64,000 nucleotides of DNA from Roseateles noduli. GTDB lineage: Bacteria > Pseudomonadota > Gammaproteobacteria > Burkholderiales > Burkholderiaceae_C. Shown piece after piece: positions 15,981 through 24,495 of the stretch (the first letter of the stretch is position 1; every line of letters begins with the position of its first letter). Below the pieces are notes generated by a model. It was not told the origin of the DNA, made no database searches, and saw only the letters and a list, made by a program, of their open reading frames with translations. The DNA is taken from contig NIOE01000003.1 in assembly GCA_002205125.1 (NCBI GenBank), positions 310,001-374,000 on the forward strand, written 5' to 3'. Position numbers and translations under genes: made by a program.

Positions 15981-16469
15981 ATGACCACCAACGTTCTCAT
16001 CCTGTGCACCCACAACTCGGCGCGAAGCGTGCTGAGCGAGGGCATGCTGAACCACTGGGCCCAGCGTCTGGGCAAAGACATCCATGCCTTCAGCGCCGGC
16101 AGCGCGCCGAGCGGGCGCATCAATCCCTATGCCCTCCAAGCGCTGGGCGACGCAGGCATCGACACGAGCGCCTATCGCAGCAAGAGCTGGGACGAGTTCG
16201 TCACCGATGGCGCGCCCGAGATGCGCGTTGTCATCACCGTGTGCGACAGCGCCGCGGCTGAGCAGTGTCCCTACTGGCCCGGCAGCCCCGTCAAGGTTCA
16301 CTGGGGCTACGCCGACCCGTCGAATGCGCCCGAGGCGGACAAGCCGCAGGCCTTCGAGCTCACGCGGCAGGCCATCGGGTACCGAATGCTCCAGCTGGCA
16401 CAACTGCCGCTGGAGACCATGTCCAACGCCGAGCTCCAGCGCGCGCTCGATGCCATCTCGAAGTCCTGA
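15981..16469 (+). CDS. arsC: Arsenate reductase ArsC, LMW-phosphatase-like type (copy 2)
   Basis: This 162-residue paralogue of the preceding gene has P-loop CTHNSARS and redox motif ITVCDSAAAEQCPYWPG. It carries WGYADPSNAPEAD where copy 1 has WGMPDPAAVEG. The two copies share a common frame but have diverged strongly, so the pair is old. His replaces Gly in the P-loop, a variant that may use a different thiol donor; this is inference. It is three bases downstream of copy 1 and nine bases upstream of acr3. Confidence 0.92.
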   Translation: MTTNVLILCTHNSARSVLSEGMLNHWAQRLGKDIHAFSAGSAPSGRINPYALQALGDAGIDTSAYRSKSWDEFVTDGAPEMRVVITVCDSAAAEQCPYWPGSPVKVHWGYADPSNAPEADKPQAFELTRQAIGYRMLQLAQLPLETMSNAELQRALDAISKS

Positions 16470-16478
16470 CGTCCGGCC

Positions 16479-17558
16479 ATGACTACCGCAATTCTCAAGC
16501 CCGTCGCCGCCGCGGCCAAGCCGGCCATCAGCTTCTTCGAACGCTACCTCAGCGTCTGGGTAGCCCTGTGCATCGTCGGGGGCGTCGCGCTGGGCCAGTT
16601 CTTTCCCGGCGTATTCAAGGCGGTCGCCTCCCTCGAAGTGGCCCAGGTCAACATTCCTGTAGGCCTGCTCATCTGGGTCATGATCGTTCCGATGCTGCTG
16701 AAGATCGACTTCGCGGCGCTCGGCCAGGTCAAGGCGCACGCCAGGGGCATCGGCGTCACGCTGTTCATCAACTGGGCGGTAAAGCCCTTCTCGATGGCGC
16801 TGCTCGGCTGGATCTTCGTTCGCCACCTGTTCGCCGCGTGGCTTCCGGCCGATCAACTCGACAGCTACATCGCCGGGCTCATCCTGCTGGCCGCGGCGCC
16901 GTGCACGGCCATGGTCTTCGTGTGGAGCCAGCTCTGCAAGGGAGATCCGTACTTCACGCTGTCCCAAGTGGCTCTCAACGACGCGATCATGATCGTCGCC
17001 TTCGCACCCATCGTCGCGCTGCTGCTGGGCCTGTCCTCAATCACGGTACCGTGGGACACGTTGATGACCTCGGTCGGCCTCTACATCGTCGTGCCAGTCA
17101 TCCTGTCCCAGCTGTGGCGCAGACAGCTACTCAAGCGTGGTGCCGCGCACTTCCAGGTAGTCGCCACCAAGCTGGGCCCGCTTTCGATTGCTGCGCTGCT
17201 GCTGACGCTCGTGCTGCTGTTCGCCTTCCAGGGCGATCGCATCATCGAGCAACCGTTGGTCATCGCCTTGCTGGCCGTGCCCATCCTCATCCAGGTAGTG
17301 CTGAACTCGGGCCTGGCCTATTGGCTCAACCGAAGGATGGGTGTTCAGCACTGCGTCGCCGGTCCGTCGGCGCTGATCGGCGCCAGCAACTTCTTCGAGC
17401 TGGCCGTGGCCACCGCCATCAGCCTCTTCGGCTTCCAATCCGGCGCCGCCTTGGCCACCGTGGTCGGCGTGCTGATCGAAGTGCCGGTGATGCTCGCAGT
17501 CGTCGCCATCGTGAACCGCTCGCAAGCCTGGTACGAACGAGGAGCGCAACGTGCTTGA
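16479..17558 (+). CDS. acr3: Arsenite efflux transporter, ACR3 family
   Basis: This 359-residue inner-membrane protein has about ten hydrophobic helices. ACR3 signatures include [20 protein letters not shown] near the N-terminus, [16 protein letters not shown], the essential Cys in [12 protein letters not shown], and [20 protein letters not shown]. It exports As(III) using the proton motive force. It is 359 residues long, as expected. Its last codons overlap arsH by eight bases. The downstream position of both arsC genes means arsenate is reduced and then expelled. Confidence 0.95.
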   Translation: MTTAILKPVAAAAKPAISFFERYLSVWVALCIVGGVALGQFFPGVFKAVASLEVAQVNIPVGLLIWVMIVPMLLKIDFAALGQVKAHARGIGVTLFINWAVKPFSMALLGWIFVRHLFAAWLPADQLDSYIAGLILLAAAPCTAMVFVWSQLCKGDPYFTLSQVALNDAIMIVAFAPIVALLLGLSSITVPWDTLMTSVGLYIVVPVILSQLWRRQLLKRGAAHFQVVATKLGPLSIAALLLTLVLLFAFQGDRIIEQPLVIALLAVPILIQVVLNSGLAYWLNRRMGVQHCVAGPSALIGASNFFELAVATAISLFGFQSGAALATVVGVLIEVPVMLAVVAIVNRSQAWYERGAQRA

Positions 17559-18273
17559 GCTCGATCCGACTTTCCCGGCATTGCAGTCCGACCTCTTCGA
17601 TGTGCCGGATCAGCAGCGGCTGACGGTGCGCGAGCCGTCGAAGCATCGTCCCCGATTCCTGATGCTGTATGGGTCACTGCGTGTCCGGTCCTACAGCCGT
17701 CTCCTGACCTTTGAAGCGGCACGGCTGCTGGAGGCCATGGGCGGCGAGTTGAAGATCTTCGATCCGTCCGGTCTGCCGCTGCCCGACGATGCGGCCGACA
17801 CCCACCCCAAGGTCCAGGAACTGCGCAAGTTGGCCGACTGGTCCGAAGGCATGGTGTGGTGCTCCCCCGAGCGCCACGGCGCGATGACCGGCGTGATGAA
17901 GTCGCAGATCGACTGGATCCCGCTCACGTCGGGTGCCGTCCGTCCGACGCAGGGCAAAACGCTGGCGGTGATGCAGGTCTCGGGCGGCTCGCAGAGCTTC
18001 AACGCGGTGAACCAGATGCGCGTGCTCGGCCGTTGGATGCGGATGCTGACCATCCCGAACCAGTCGTCCGTCGCTAAGGCTTTCGCGGAGTTCACCGAGG
18101 AGGGACGCATGAAGCCGTCCTCGTACTACGACCGCGTGGTCGACGTGATGGAAGAGCTGTTCAAGTTCACGCTGCTGACGCGCGATCACGGCGACTACCT
18201 AGTCGATCGGTACAGCGAGCGCAAGGAGACGGCGGAGAAGCTGTCCGAACGGGTCAATCAGAGCGCCATTTGA
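17551..18273 (+). CDS. arsH: NADPH-dependent FMN oxidoreductase ArsH
   Basis: This 240-residue flavoprotein carries the FMN phosphate-binding loop [12 protein letters not shown] (residues 39-50), [11 protein letters not shown], the [21 protein letters not shown] segment and the substrate-side [14 protein letters not shown]. ArsH oxidises trivalent organoarsenicals to less toxic pentavalent forms and may have quinone reductase activity. It begins at GTG 17551 with AGGAG upstream, overlapping the acr3 end. It closes the ars operon. Downstream are a GC hairpin and the MFS remnant. Confidence 0.94.
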   Translation: MLELDPTFPALQSDLFDVPDQQRLTVREPSKHRPRFLMLYGSLRVRSYSRLLTFEAARLLEAMGGELKIFDPSGLPLPDDAADTHPKVQELRKLADWSEGMVWCSPERHGAMTGVMKSQIDWIPLTSGAVRPTQGKTLAVMQVSGGSQSFNAVNQMRVLGRWMRMLTIPNQSSVAKAFAEFTEEGRMKPSSYYDRVVDVMEELFKFTLLTRDHGDYLVDRYSERKETAEKLSERVNQSAI

Positions 18274-18282
18274 GCGCGAGTG

Positions 18283-18298
18283 CGGGGCTGCGGCCCCG
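18283..18298 (+). terminator. GC hairpin after arsH, weak terminator candidate
   Basis: CGGGGC-TGCG-GCCCCG forms a 6-bp stem ten bases past the arsH stop. There is no T-tract, so termination may be partial or factor-dependent. Confidence 0.35.
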
Positions 18299-18324
18299 AT
18301 CTCTCCAAAGCCTGTCCGTCGAGC

Positions 18325-18601
18325 TTCGCCGCGAGGTCAGCTGCACGGCGCGGGAAACGGCATCCTGACGATCGCCAAGGGGACGCTTCCGCTCGCGGTT
18401 CCCCACGGGTACGGATATCGGCAGGGAGTCTTGAGGGTGCCTGCGCGAATCGCGCAAGCGCTGGCGCCTTGGGCTTTTGGTCTGGCCGTCGATGTATGGG
18501 GAGCGGGTGCGCTCGCGATCTCTGCCGGACTCAGCACCCTGGCTCTTGCTAGCCTCTTCTTCCTATCGCTGGAAGTGCGGACCACAGCTCGGCATCCCTA
18601 G
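18325..18601 (+). pseudogene. C-terminal remnant of an MFS transporter in the ars locus
   Basis: An open frame without a start codon ends at TAG 18601. It reads GQLHGAGNGILTIAKGTLPL, then RVPARIAQALAPWAFGLAV and ISAGLSTLALASLFFLSLEV. The G-x-x-x-GAGNG-x-x-x-IAKGT-x-PL pattern and the following ARxAQALAPW helix are typical of the last helices of major facilitator transporters that often accompany arsenic operons. Only about 90 codons remain. The frame follows arsH on the same strand, so the original operon probably carried an MFS gene whose first three-quarters were deleted. Confidence 0.65.
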
Positions 18602-18634
18602 GCCCGCCGAGTGTTGCATGCCGCTCGGTCCGCT

Positions 18635-20593
18635 TCAATGAGCGCGCACCGCTTTTGATCTAGCATTTCGCAGGAAGAAGGCCAGGACGAGCAGAAGAAC
18701 GGCCCCCTGGGCGGTCAGGCCGATGACCGATGGATAGACCCCCAGAACTTCGAGACGCGGAGCGGACAGCGCGCTCGGCGCGATCCAGCCAGCCTCTTGC
18801 AGGGCGGCCACGCCCTTACCCGTCAGGACCACAGCGAGGATGGCCACAAGCCACGAACTCACGGAGAAGAACTTGCCGATTGGAAGACGGGCGCTGTACC
18901 GCAGCAGGAGCACCGTGATGAGCGCCAGGCAAAGCACACCGACGCCCAGACCGTAAAGAATGGCACCGTCGTTCCCCTGGCCCCACAACGCGGCGTAGAA
19001 CAGGATCGTCTCGAACACCTCGCGGTACACGGCCACGAAGGCCAGACCGAACATGAAGAAAGCCGAACGTCGGTTCAGCGCTGCGGACATGCGCTCGCCG
19101 AGGTAGGCCTGCCATTGGCCGGCCACGCTCTTCTGATGCATCCAGATGCCAACGCTCAGGAGCACGATGGCCGCGAACAGGCTCGACAGCCCCTCGGTGA
19201 CCTCACGGTTGGCGCCGCTGATCGACACCGCATACGTCGCGATGGCCCAGGTGACGCCCCCGGCCCCCAAGGCGCCAATCCAGCCCGCATGAACGTACGG
19301 CAGCACGTCGGGACGCTTGGCCTGTCGCAGGAAAGCGATCATCGCGACCACGACCAGCAGCGCTTCGATGCCTTCGCGCAGCAGGATGGTCAGGCTTCCG
19401 AAGAATGCGGCCGTCGAGTCAGCGCCTGCGGATGCCAGCACTTGATCTGCGGCGTCGAACAGCCCGTCAATCTTGGCGACCGACGCTTCGATTTCTTGAA
19501 GCGGAGCTTTGGATGCGATCAGCGAGCGGTACTGCCCCATTGCCACTTCGATCTGGTCCTTTAAGGAGCCTTCACGGGCTGCCAGCGCTTGCTCGTAAGG
19601 TTCCACGCCGTCGAGATAGGAAGACAACGCCAGCTCGGCGGCGTCCTTGGGCTTGCCCGCCTTGAACGCGTCAACGCTTTGATGCAACCGCTCGCGCGCC
19701 AGCGTGAGGCTGTTCGCGCGCGGCGCCGCAAGGGCCTCGGGGTGCGCGTGGAGATAGGCCATCGTCGCCGCAGCTTGGGCCTCCCCGAGGGCGCCCGCGA
19801 GTTCGGATTCAGTCAAACGAACGAAGTGATCGATTCCGCTGACCTCGCTGCGCGCCTTATCGGATTCCTTCCAGATGCGCTGTCCCTGCTCGCGCTGCTT
19901 GTCGTCATGGGCGAAAGTGCCCAAGTACATCGCGACCGCCCAACGATCTTCCTCGGAGAGCTGACCAAACGCAGGCATCGCAGTTCCGGCGATCCCCTGG
20001 CTGGCCGCCTGGTACAGCGCGAACACGCTGCGCTGGCGAGCCCGGTCGTGGTCAGTGAACGCGATCGGCTTGGGATCGAGCTGCTTAGCCAGAGGGCCGT
20101 CGCCGTTGCCTGAAGCGCCATGGCAGGCCGCGCAGTTAGCCGCGTAGACCGAGGCGCCCAGCTTCAGGTCAGGCAGCGCGGTGGGTGCAAGTGGGACCGG
20201 GTAGACCGCGATCAGGTGATTCGCCAACGCCTTGGCCAAACCACCGACCTTGGTGGCATCGGATTTGGCAGCAATCTCCGCTTGAAGGGCTTCGCTTTCG
20301 CGCAGCAAGGTCGCGCGTTCGGGCTTGTCTTCCAAGGCAGCGATCTTGTCGTGCGCGGTCTTGGCGAACTCCCGCATCTCGTCGTACTCGGACTGCGCAA
20401 CGATCTTGCCGTCCTGCACCGCACCCGAATAGTCGACAGCCAAGTAGTCGAGGATCTGCCATACGCGGCGCACGTCAGCCTCCGCGGCACTCGCAGCGCC
20501 GCTGGCCACCATGCTGAAGAGGATCAAGCCCGCTGTGAGGATCTTGCGCGCCATGCTGAGACCGGCGTGTAGAACGCCGTGAGTGCGACTCAT
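18635..20593 (-). CDS. FTR1-family permease with N-terminal cytochrome c domain (PbrT-like)
   Basis: This 652-residue protein has a signal-like N-terminus (ILTAGLILFSMVASGAASA), then a helical region and a c-type heme site CAACH (residues 154-158) with downstream Met in AMPAFGQLS. A long helical linker leads to a seven-helix FTR1 permease with two REXXE metal sites, REGIE (406-410) and REVFE (524-528). FTR1 permeases take up Fe(III) with an oxidase. PbrT of Cupriavidus, near pbrA/pbrR, imports Pb(II). Position next to the P1B-2 ATPase and a PbrR-like regulator supports the PbrT reading, but iron is possible. Start 20593 has GGGAA upstream; 20554 is an alternative. Confidence 0.85.
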   Translation of the reverse strand: MSRTHGVLHAGLSMARKILTAGLILFSMVASGAASAAEADVRRVWQILDYLAVDYSGAVQDGKIVAQSEYDEMREFAKTAHDKIAALEDKPERATLLRESEALQAEIAAKSDATKVGGLAKALANHLIAVYPVPLAPTALPDLKLGASVYAANCAACHGASGNGDGPLAKQLDPKPIAFTDHDRARQRSVFALYQAASQGIAGTAMPAFGQLSEEDRWAVAMYLGTFAHDDKQREQGQRIWKESDKARSEVSGIDHFVRLTESELAGALGEAQAAATMAYLHAHPEALAAPRANSLTLARERLHQSVDAFKAGKPKDAAELALSSYLDGVEPYEQALAAREGSLKDQIEVAMGQYRSLIASKAPLQEIEASVAKIDGLFDAADQVLASAGADSTAAFFGSLTILLREGIEALLVVVAMIAFLRQAKRPDVLPYVHAGWIGALGAGGVTWAIATYAVSISGANREVTEGLSSLFAAIVLLSVGIWMHQKSVAGQWQAYLGERMSAALNRRSAFFMFGLAFVAVYREVFETILFYAALWGQGNDGAILYGLGVGVLCLALITVLLLRYSARLPIGKFFSVSSWLVAILAVVLTGKGVAALQEAGWIAPSALSAPRLEVLGVYPSVIGLTAQGAVLLLVLAFFLRNARSKAVRAH

Positions 20594-20614
20594 TGTTGTT
20601 CCCGAACGAAAAGG

Positions 20615-20633
20615 CGGCCCGTCGAGCGGGCCT
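20615..20633 (-). terminator. Hairpin between the P1B-2 ATPase and FTR1 genes
   Basis: GGCCCG-N5-CGGGCC is followed on the minus strand by GCCTTTTCG. It is a weak terminator or attenuator that would limit read-through from the ATPase gene into the permease gene. Confidence 0.35.
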
Positions 20634-20660
20634 AAGGATTGCGTTAACTACTGCTTAGGC
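20630..20660 (-). promoter_or_regulatory. Inverted repeat GCCTAAG-N17-CTTAGGC upstream of FTR1 gene
   Basis: Perfect 7-bp arms lie in the 95-bp gap before the FTR1 start at 20593. It is an operator candidate. The long spacer argues for a dimeric regulator with two half-turn contacts, but none is assigned. Confidence 0.3.
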
Positions 20661-20688
20661 GAGCTAACGATTGGGCAAAAGGATTGGG

Positions 20689-23277
20689 TCAAGCGCGAAG
20701 CGGTTTGAGAAGTCGCAGCCCGTTGAACACCACCAGCAAGCTGGCCCCCATGTCGGCGAACACGGCCATCCACATGGAGGCGCTACCGAACACCGCCAGG
20801 ACGAAGAAAACAGCCTTGATGCCCAGCGCGAGCGTGATGTTCTGCCAGAGGATCGAGTATGTCCGCTTCGAAAGCCGGATGGTTTCAGCAACCTTGCGGA
20901 GGTCGTCGTTCATGATCAAGACGTCGGCGGCTTCCTTCGCGGTGTCCGTGCCCGCAGCGCCCATGGAGAACCCCACCGAGGCGGCAGCCAGCGACGGACT
21001 GTCATTGACCCCGTCGCCGACCATGCCTACATCCTGAGCCGCAGCGGTTTGGGTCACCCATGCCTGCTTGTCTTGGGGCAGCAAGTTCGCGCGAACCTCG
21101 TCGACGCCGACCTCCTGACCAATCGCCTTGGCCGTCGCCTCGTTGTCCCCGGTCAGCATGACCGTGCGCACGCCTACGGCCTTGAGTTCGGCGATCGCCT
21201 GGCGGCTCGTGTCTTTGGTGGTGTCTGCAACGGCAAACATCGCAAGCACTTGGCTGCTGCTGGCAAGCAGGGAGAGCGTGCGGCCTTGCGACTCTTGCTT
21301 AAGCAGCGCCGCCTCCAGCTCGGCCGAACACTGTTCGCGTTCGTGGATCCAGCGGTGGTTGCCCAGGACGTACTCGACACCGTCGATCGTGCCGTGAACG
21401 CCTTTGCCCAGTTCAGCGCCGAAGGCCGTCACCTCAAGGGGCTCGCCGGCCAGACCGTCCACGACAGCCTTGGACACCGGATGATCGGATCGGGCCGCCA
21501 AGCTCTTGGCCACGCGAAGGACCTTGCCCTCGTCGCCGCTGTCAGCAACGACCTGGCTCGCCACCAACTTGGGCCGTCCCTCGGTCAGGGTGCCGGTCTT
21601 GTCCAGGCCAAGGACGGAGAGTTTGCGGGCATGCTCCAGGTAGGCGCCCCCCTTGATCAAGATGCCGCGGCGCGCAGCAGCTGCGAGGCCGCTCACAACA
21701 GTCACCGGCGTGGAGATCACCAGCGCACACGGGCAGGCGATGACAAGCAGCACCAGTGCTTTGTAGACAGCGGTCATCCAGTCCCAGCCAAGCAGAAGCG
21801 GCGTACCCAGCGCCACCGCGAGCGCCAATACGAAGATCGCTGGTGTGTAGACGGCGGCGAACTTGTCGACGAACCGCTGCGTCGGCGCGCGTTGGCTCTG
21901 GGCTTCTTCGACTGCGTGGATGATTCCAGCAAGCACCGTGTCGCTGGGCGGCTTGGTGACGCGGAACTCCAGCGAGCCGCTCTGGTTGATCGTTCCCGCA
22001 AAGACGTCGTCGCCTGGCGCCTTGTCCACCGGCACGCTCTCGCCCGTCACCGGCGATTGGTCCACGGCGCCATGGCCAGCGCTCACGCGGCCGTCCAGTG
22101 CAAATCGTTCGCCAGGCTTGACCCGTACGAGCGAGCCGACCTGGACAAGCTTGGCTTGTTGGAGCGTCCAGGACCCATCCGGCTGCTGGACTTCCGCTTG
22201 GCTGGGTGAAAGCGACAGCAGCCCTGCGATGGCGTTTCTTGCCCTGTCGACCGAGCGGGCTTCGATCAGCTCGGCCAGCGAGTACAGGGCCATCACCATG
22301 GCGGCCTCGGGCCACTGACCAATGAGGAAGGCGCCGATCACGGCCACGCTCATCAGCGCGTTGATGTTGAGTTGCCCGCGCAGCAGCGCGGACAGCCCCT
22401 TCTTGAACACAGAGAGGCCGGCGAGCGCAATGGCCGCAGCCGCCGCTCCCATGCCGACTACCTTCCAGACGGTGGTGTCGGGAGCGAAGAAATGGAAGCC
22501 TTCCGCGAGGATGGCCACCGCCAGCGCGGCGATCAACCGCCTCAACTCGGCGCGTTGGGACTTCGCAGTCAATTCGGCCGACGGTGGCTCGCTGAGCACC
22601 TCAGACTTGAAGCCGGTCGCCAGCAGCGCCTGCACCACGGCATCCGTCGCGGAAGCCGGCGCGTCCACCGACAGAGTGCGTGCGGGAAGGTCGAACTGTA
22701 GGCGACGGACATCTGGGACCCGCTCAAGCGCGCGTCGAATCTGCGCCTCCTCGGTCGGGCAATCCATCGCTGGCACGCGTAGCAGCAGGCCTGCGAAGGC
22801 GGTGCCGCCGTGCGGCGCCGCCTCGCTGGAAACGGCGATCGGCTCCGAGCACGAGGGGTCACGACATGCCGTGGGCCCAGCGGACAACGCGGCCGTCTCG
22901 ACGTGCGTCTCAGATCCCGACTCGGGCGATTGCGCCGCAGGATCCGTAGCGAAGCCCAAGCCGTTGATGGCCGCGATCACATGCGGCCAGGCGTCTTGAG
23001 GAGCGTCGACAGCTAAGCCGCGCTTAGCCAGATCGAACCGCATGCCCCGAACGCCGGCGATCTTTTCCACCGCTGCTCGAATGGGACGTTCCTCGTTGGG
23101 GCAGTCCATGGAAGGGATGTGCAGGTCGAGGACGCTGGTGTGTGCGCTGGCGAGCGCCGACGCCTTGGGGGCCTCGGCCTGGTCACCGCAGCCTGACGAG
23201 GAACAGCTGCCCGCGCAGGCGGCTGTGCCTGCCGTAGCCTTGGAGGCAGTGATGTCATTCAGCGAAGAGGTGCTCAT
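20689..23277 (-). CDS. pbrA: P1B-2-type heavy-metal ATPase (Pb/Cd/Zn exporter, PbrA/ZntA-like)
   Basis: This 862-residue ATPase has a Cys-rich start (CAGSCSSSGC, residues 21-30) and two HMA-like domains with the DCP[NT]EE sites characteristic of Zn/Cd/Pb pumps: MDCPNEE (57-63) and MDCPTEE (171-177). Then come TGES (411-414), CPC (515-517) in VIACPCALVISTPVT, DKTGT (559-563), SDHPVSK and GDGVNDSPSLA. CPCALVISTP is diagnostic of the P1B-2 group. It is divergent from a CadR/PbrR-type regulator with a textbook MerR promoter between them, and it is followed by the FTR1 permease. Two metal-binding domains and the context favour pbrA; zntA or cadA is the alternative. Confidence 0.9.
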   Translation of the reverse strand: MSTSSLNDITASKATAGTAACAGSCSSSGCGDQAEAPKASALASAHTSVLDLHIPSMDCPNEERPIRAAVEKIAGVRGMRFDLAKRGLAVDAPQDAWPHVIAAINGLGFATDPAAQSPESGSETHVETAALSAGPTACRDPSCSEPIAVSSEAAPHGGTAFAGLLLRVPAMDCPTEEAQIRRALERVPDVRRLQFDLPARTLSVDAPASATDAVVQALLATGFKSEVLSEPPSAELTAKSQRAELRRLIAALAVAILAEGFHFFAPDTTVWKVVGMGAAAAAIALAGLSVFKKGLSALLRGQLNINALMSVAVIGAFLIGQWPEAAMVMALYSLAELIEARSVDRARNAIAGLLSLSPSQAEVQQPDGSWTLQQAKLVQVGSLVRVKPGERFALDGRVSAGHGAVDQSPVTGESVPVDKAPGDDVFAGTINQSGSLEFRVTKPPSDTVLAGIIHAVEEAQSQRAPTQRFVDKFAAVYTPAIFVLALAVALGTPLLLGWDWMTAVYKALVLLVIACPCALVISTPVTVVSGLAAAARRGILIKGGAYLEHARKLSVLGLDKTGTLTEGRPKLVASQVVADSGDEGKVLRVAKSLAARSDHPVSKAVVDGLAGEPLEVTAFGAELGKGVHGTIDGVEYVLGNHRWIHEREQCSAELEAALLKQESQGRTLSLLASSSQVLAMFAVADTTKDTSRQAIAELKAVGVRTVMLTGDNEATAKAIGQEVGVDEVRANLLPQDKQAWVTQTAAAQDVGMVGDGVNDSPSLAAASVGFSMGAAGTDTAKEAADVLIMNDDLRKVAETIRLSKRTYSILWQNITLALGIKAVFFVLAVFGSASMWMAVFADMGASLLVVFNGLRLLKPLRA

Positions 23278-23283
23278 GCCCCG

Positions 23284-23314
23284 ATTGGAAAACCTATACC
23301 AACTACAGAGTCAA
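23284..23314 (-). promoter_or_regulatory. MerR/PbrR-type promoter of pbrA
   Basis: On the minus strand TTGACT and TCCAAT are 19 bp apart, and the spacer CTGTAGTTGGTATAGGTTT resembles PbrR/ZntR operators. The site lies within the 85-bp divergent region between pbrA and the regulator. The long spacer is the hallmark of promoters untwisted by metal-bound MerR-family activators. Confidence 0.7.
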
Positions 23315-23362
23315 CCCAATGACCCCTAAAATCGAGATGACTTATCCGCTGCCGGGAGCCCC

Positions 23363-23809
23363 ATGAAGATTGGCGAACTCTCCTCCGCCGCATCGACGCC
23401 GATCGAAACGATCCGGTTCTATGAACGGGAAGGTTTACTTCCGGCGCCGGCGCGGACCTCCGGAAACTTTCGGATCTACGAAGCGGCCCACCTGGATCGC
23501 CTTCAGATGATTCGGTACTGCCGTAGCCTGGACATGTCTTTAGACGAGGTGCGGGTGTTGCTTCGTTTTCGTGATGAGCCCGCCGCCGCGTGCGGCGACG
23601 TAAACGCGTTGTTGGACGAGCACATTGGTCACGTCTCAAAACGCATCGAGGAGCTGCGTCTGCTGGAAGAGCAGCTCGTGGATCTGCGCAGGCGATGCGA
23701 CGACGAGCGTACGGCCCAGCATTGCGGCATCCTTGCCGGGCTGAACGAAGCTTCGCAGGAGGGGCTCTCGACGGCCGTTCCCAAGCGACGCGCCGTTCAC
23801 GGACACTGA
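23363..23809 (+). CDS. pbrR: MerR-family Cd(II)/Pb(II)-responsive regulator (CadR/PbrR type)
   Basis: This 148-residue protein begins MKIGELSSAASTPIETIRFYEREGLL, a MerR helix-turn-helix and wing. A long dimer helix and a metal loop follow. Cysteines fall at 53, 77, 112 and 121. Cys77 (AACGDV), Cys112 (RRCDDE) and Cys121 (HCGIL) match the three-thiolate Cd/Pb site of CadR and PbrR proteins. It lacks the HisxCys C-terminal tail of some CadR proteins. It is divergent from pbrA and should switch the 19-bp-spacer promoter from repressed to active when metal binds. Confidence 0.9.
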   Translation: MKIGELSSAASTPIETIRFYEREGLLPAPARTSGNFRIYEAAHLDRLQMIRYCRSLDMSLDEVRVLLRFRDEPAAACGDVNALLDEHIGHVSKRIEELRLLEEQLVDLRRRCDDERTAQHCGILAGLNEASQEGLSTAVPKRRAVHGH

Positions 23810-23877
23810 CCTTAACTCGCCGCACCCACCGCTATCTACCAGCGCGCCGCCGCCGCCTTCGGATGGGCTGACAGCTG

Positions 23878-24064
23878 TCATGAACGTTGCACCTGTATAT
23901 GCCGCCTCAGCACTGCAGGAACAAGTTGTAGGGTGCGTAGAGCGGGATCTAACATCTCAGCCAGGCTCCTCATTCTCACGACCCACGGCAGCTTCCAGCT
24001 GCAGCTTCACTGGCTATGGAATCTGGCGAGGCGCTTGGAAGCGGCAACTGCAATTCATCGAGTG
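23878..24064 (-). pseudogene. Decayed duplicate of the Sel1/GT2 gene junction
   Basis: This 300-bp region without a gene holds a degraded copy of the boundary at 27985-28100. Nucleotides 23951-24013 match 28038-28100 at about 52 of 63 positions. On the minus strand the Sel1-protein tail VKLQLDAAMGHEEEELG appears as VKLQLEAAVGRENEEPG with the same stop context. The next ATG opens a 25-codon frame (23955 to 23878) whose LQLVPA matches the LQLVPA start of the GT2 protein. The copy is a remnant, not a gene. Confidence 0.6.
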
Positions 24065-24070
24065 CGCCCG

Positions 24071-24091
24071 CCCTGTCAGAGCATGACAGGG
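24071..24091 (-). terminator. Hairpin downstream of dgkA
   Basis: CCCTGTCA-N5-TGACAGGG forms a perfect 8-bp stem 30 bp past the dgkA stop. No T-run is present, so this is only a candidate end of the envelope-module transcript. Confidence 0.35.
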
Positions 24092-24120
24092 CTGCGGGAT
24101 GGCATCGCGAGGCTTCCCGG

Positions 24121-24495
24121 TCATAGCCAGCGGCTCGCAAGCACCGCAGCCCAGACTGTCGCAGCCAACGCGATGGCGAGCAAGACAGCGGCGCTGCCCA
24201 TGTCTTTGGCCCGCTTGGACAACTCGTGACGGTCAAAAGAGATCCGATCAATCGCGGCTTCAAGAGCTGAGTTGAGCAGCTCCACGATAAGCACCAACCA
24301 GATCGACGATATCAGCAGCGCCCGCTCAACGCCGTTTCCTCCCAACCAGAGCGCAAGCGGCATCAGCACGATGGCGACCGCTACCTCCTGTCGGAAGGCG
24401 GACTCGCCGACAAACGCAGCTCGAAGGCCTTGCAGCGAATACCCAAACGCATGTACGAGCCGATCGAGGCCGGTTCGACCCTTGTGGGGATTCAC
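24121..24495 (-). CDS. dgkA: Diacylglycerol kinase DgkA
   Basis: This 124-residue inner-membrane enzyme phosphorylates diacylglycerol (or undecaprenol) to recycle lipid released during envelope polymer synthesis. It starts at GTG 24495 in a GTGA overlap with motA. Catalytic signature ELLNSALEAAIDRIS matches the ExxNSAxE...D motif, followed by KRAKDMGSAAVLLAI. The length matches E. coli DgkA (122). Three transmembrane helices are evident. In this module it would recycle diacylglycerol from periplasmic transfer reactions. Confidence 0.92.
   Translation of the reverse strand: MNPHKGRTGLDRLVHAFGYSLQGLRAAFVGESAFRQEVAVAIVLMPLALWLGGNGVERALLISSIWLVLIVELLNSALEAAIDRISFDRHELSKRAKDMGSAAVLLAIALAATVWAAVLASRWL

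Noticed and set aside
14895-16967. A 690-codon open frame on the minus strand across the ars genes
   Set aside because: It is antisense to arsR, both arsC genes and part of acr3, has an extreme His/Gln/Asp/Arg composition and no domain. High GC content creates such long shadow frames.
20671-22209. A 512-codon plus-strand frame opposite the pbrA ATPase
   Set aside because: All P-type ATPase motifs lie in the minus frame. The plus frame has no ribosome site or domain.
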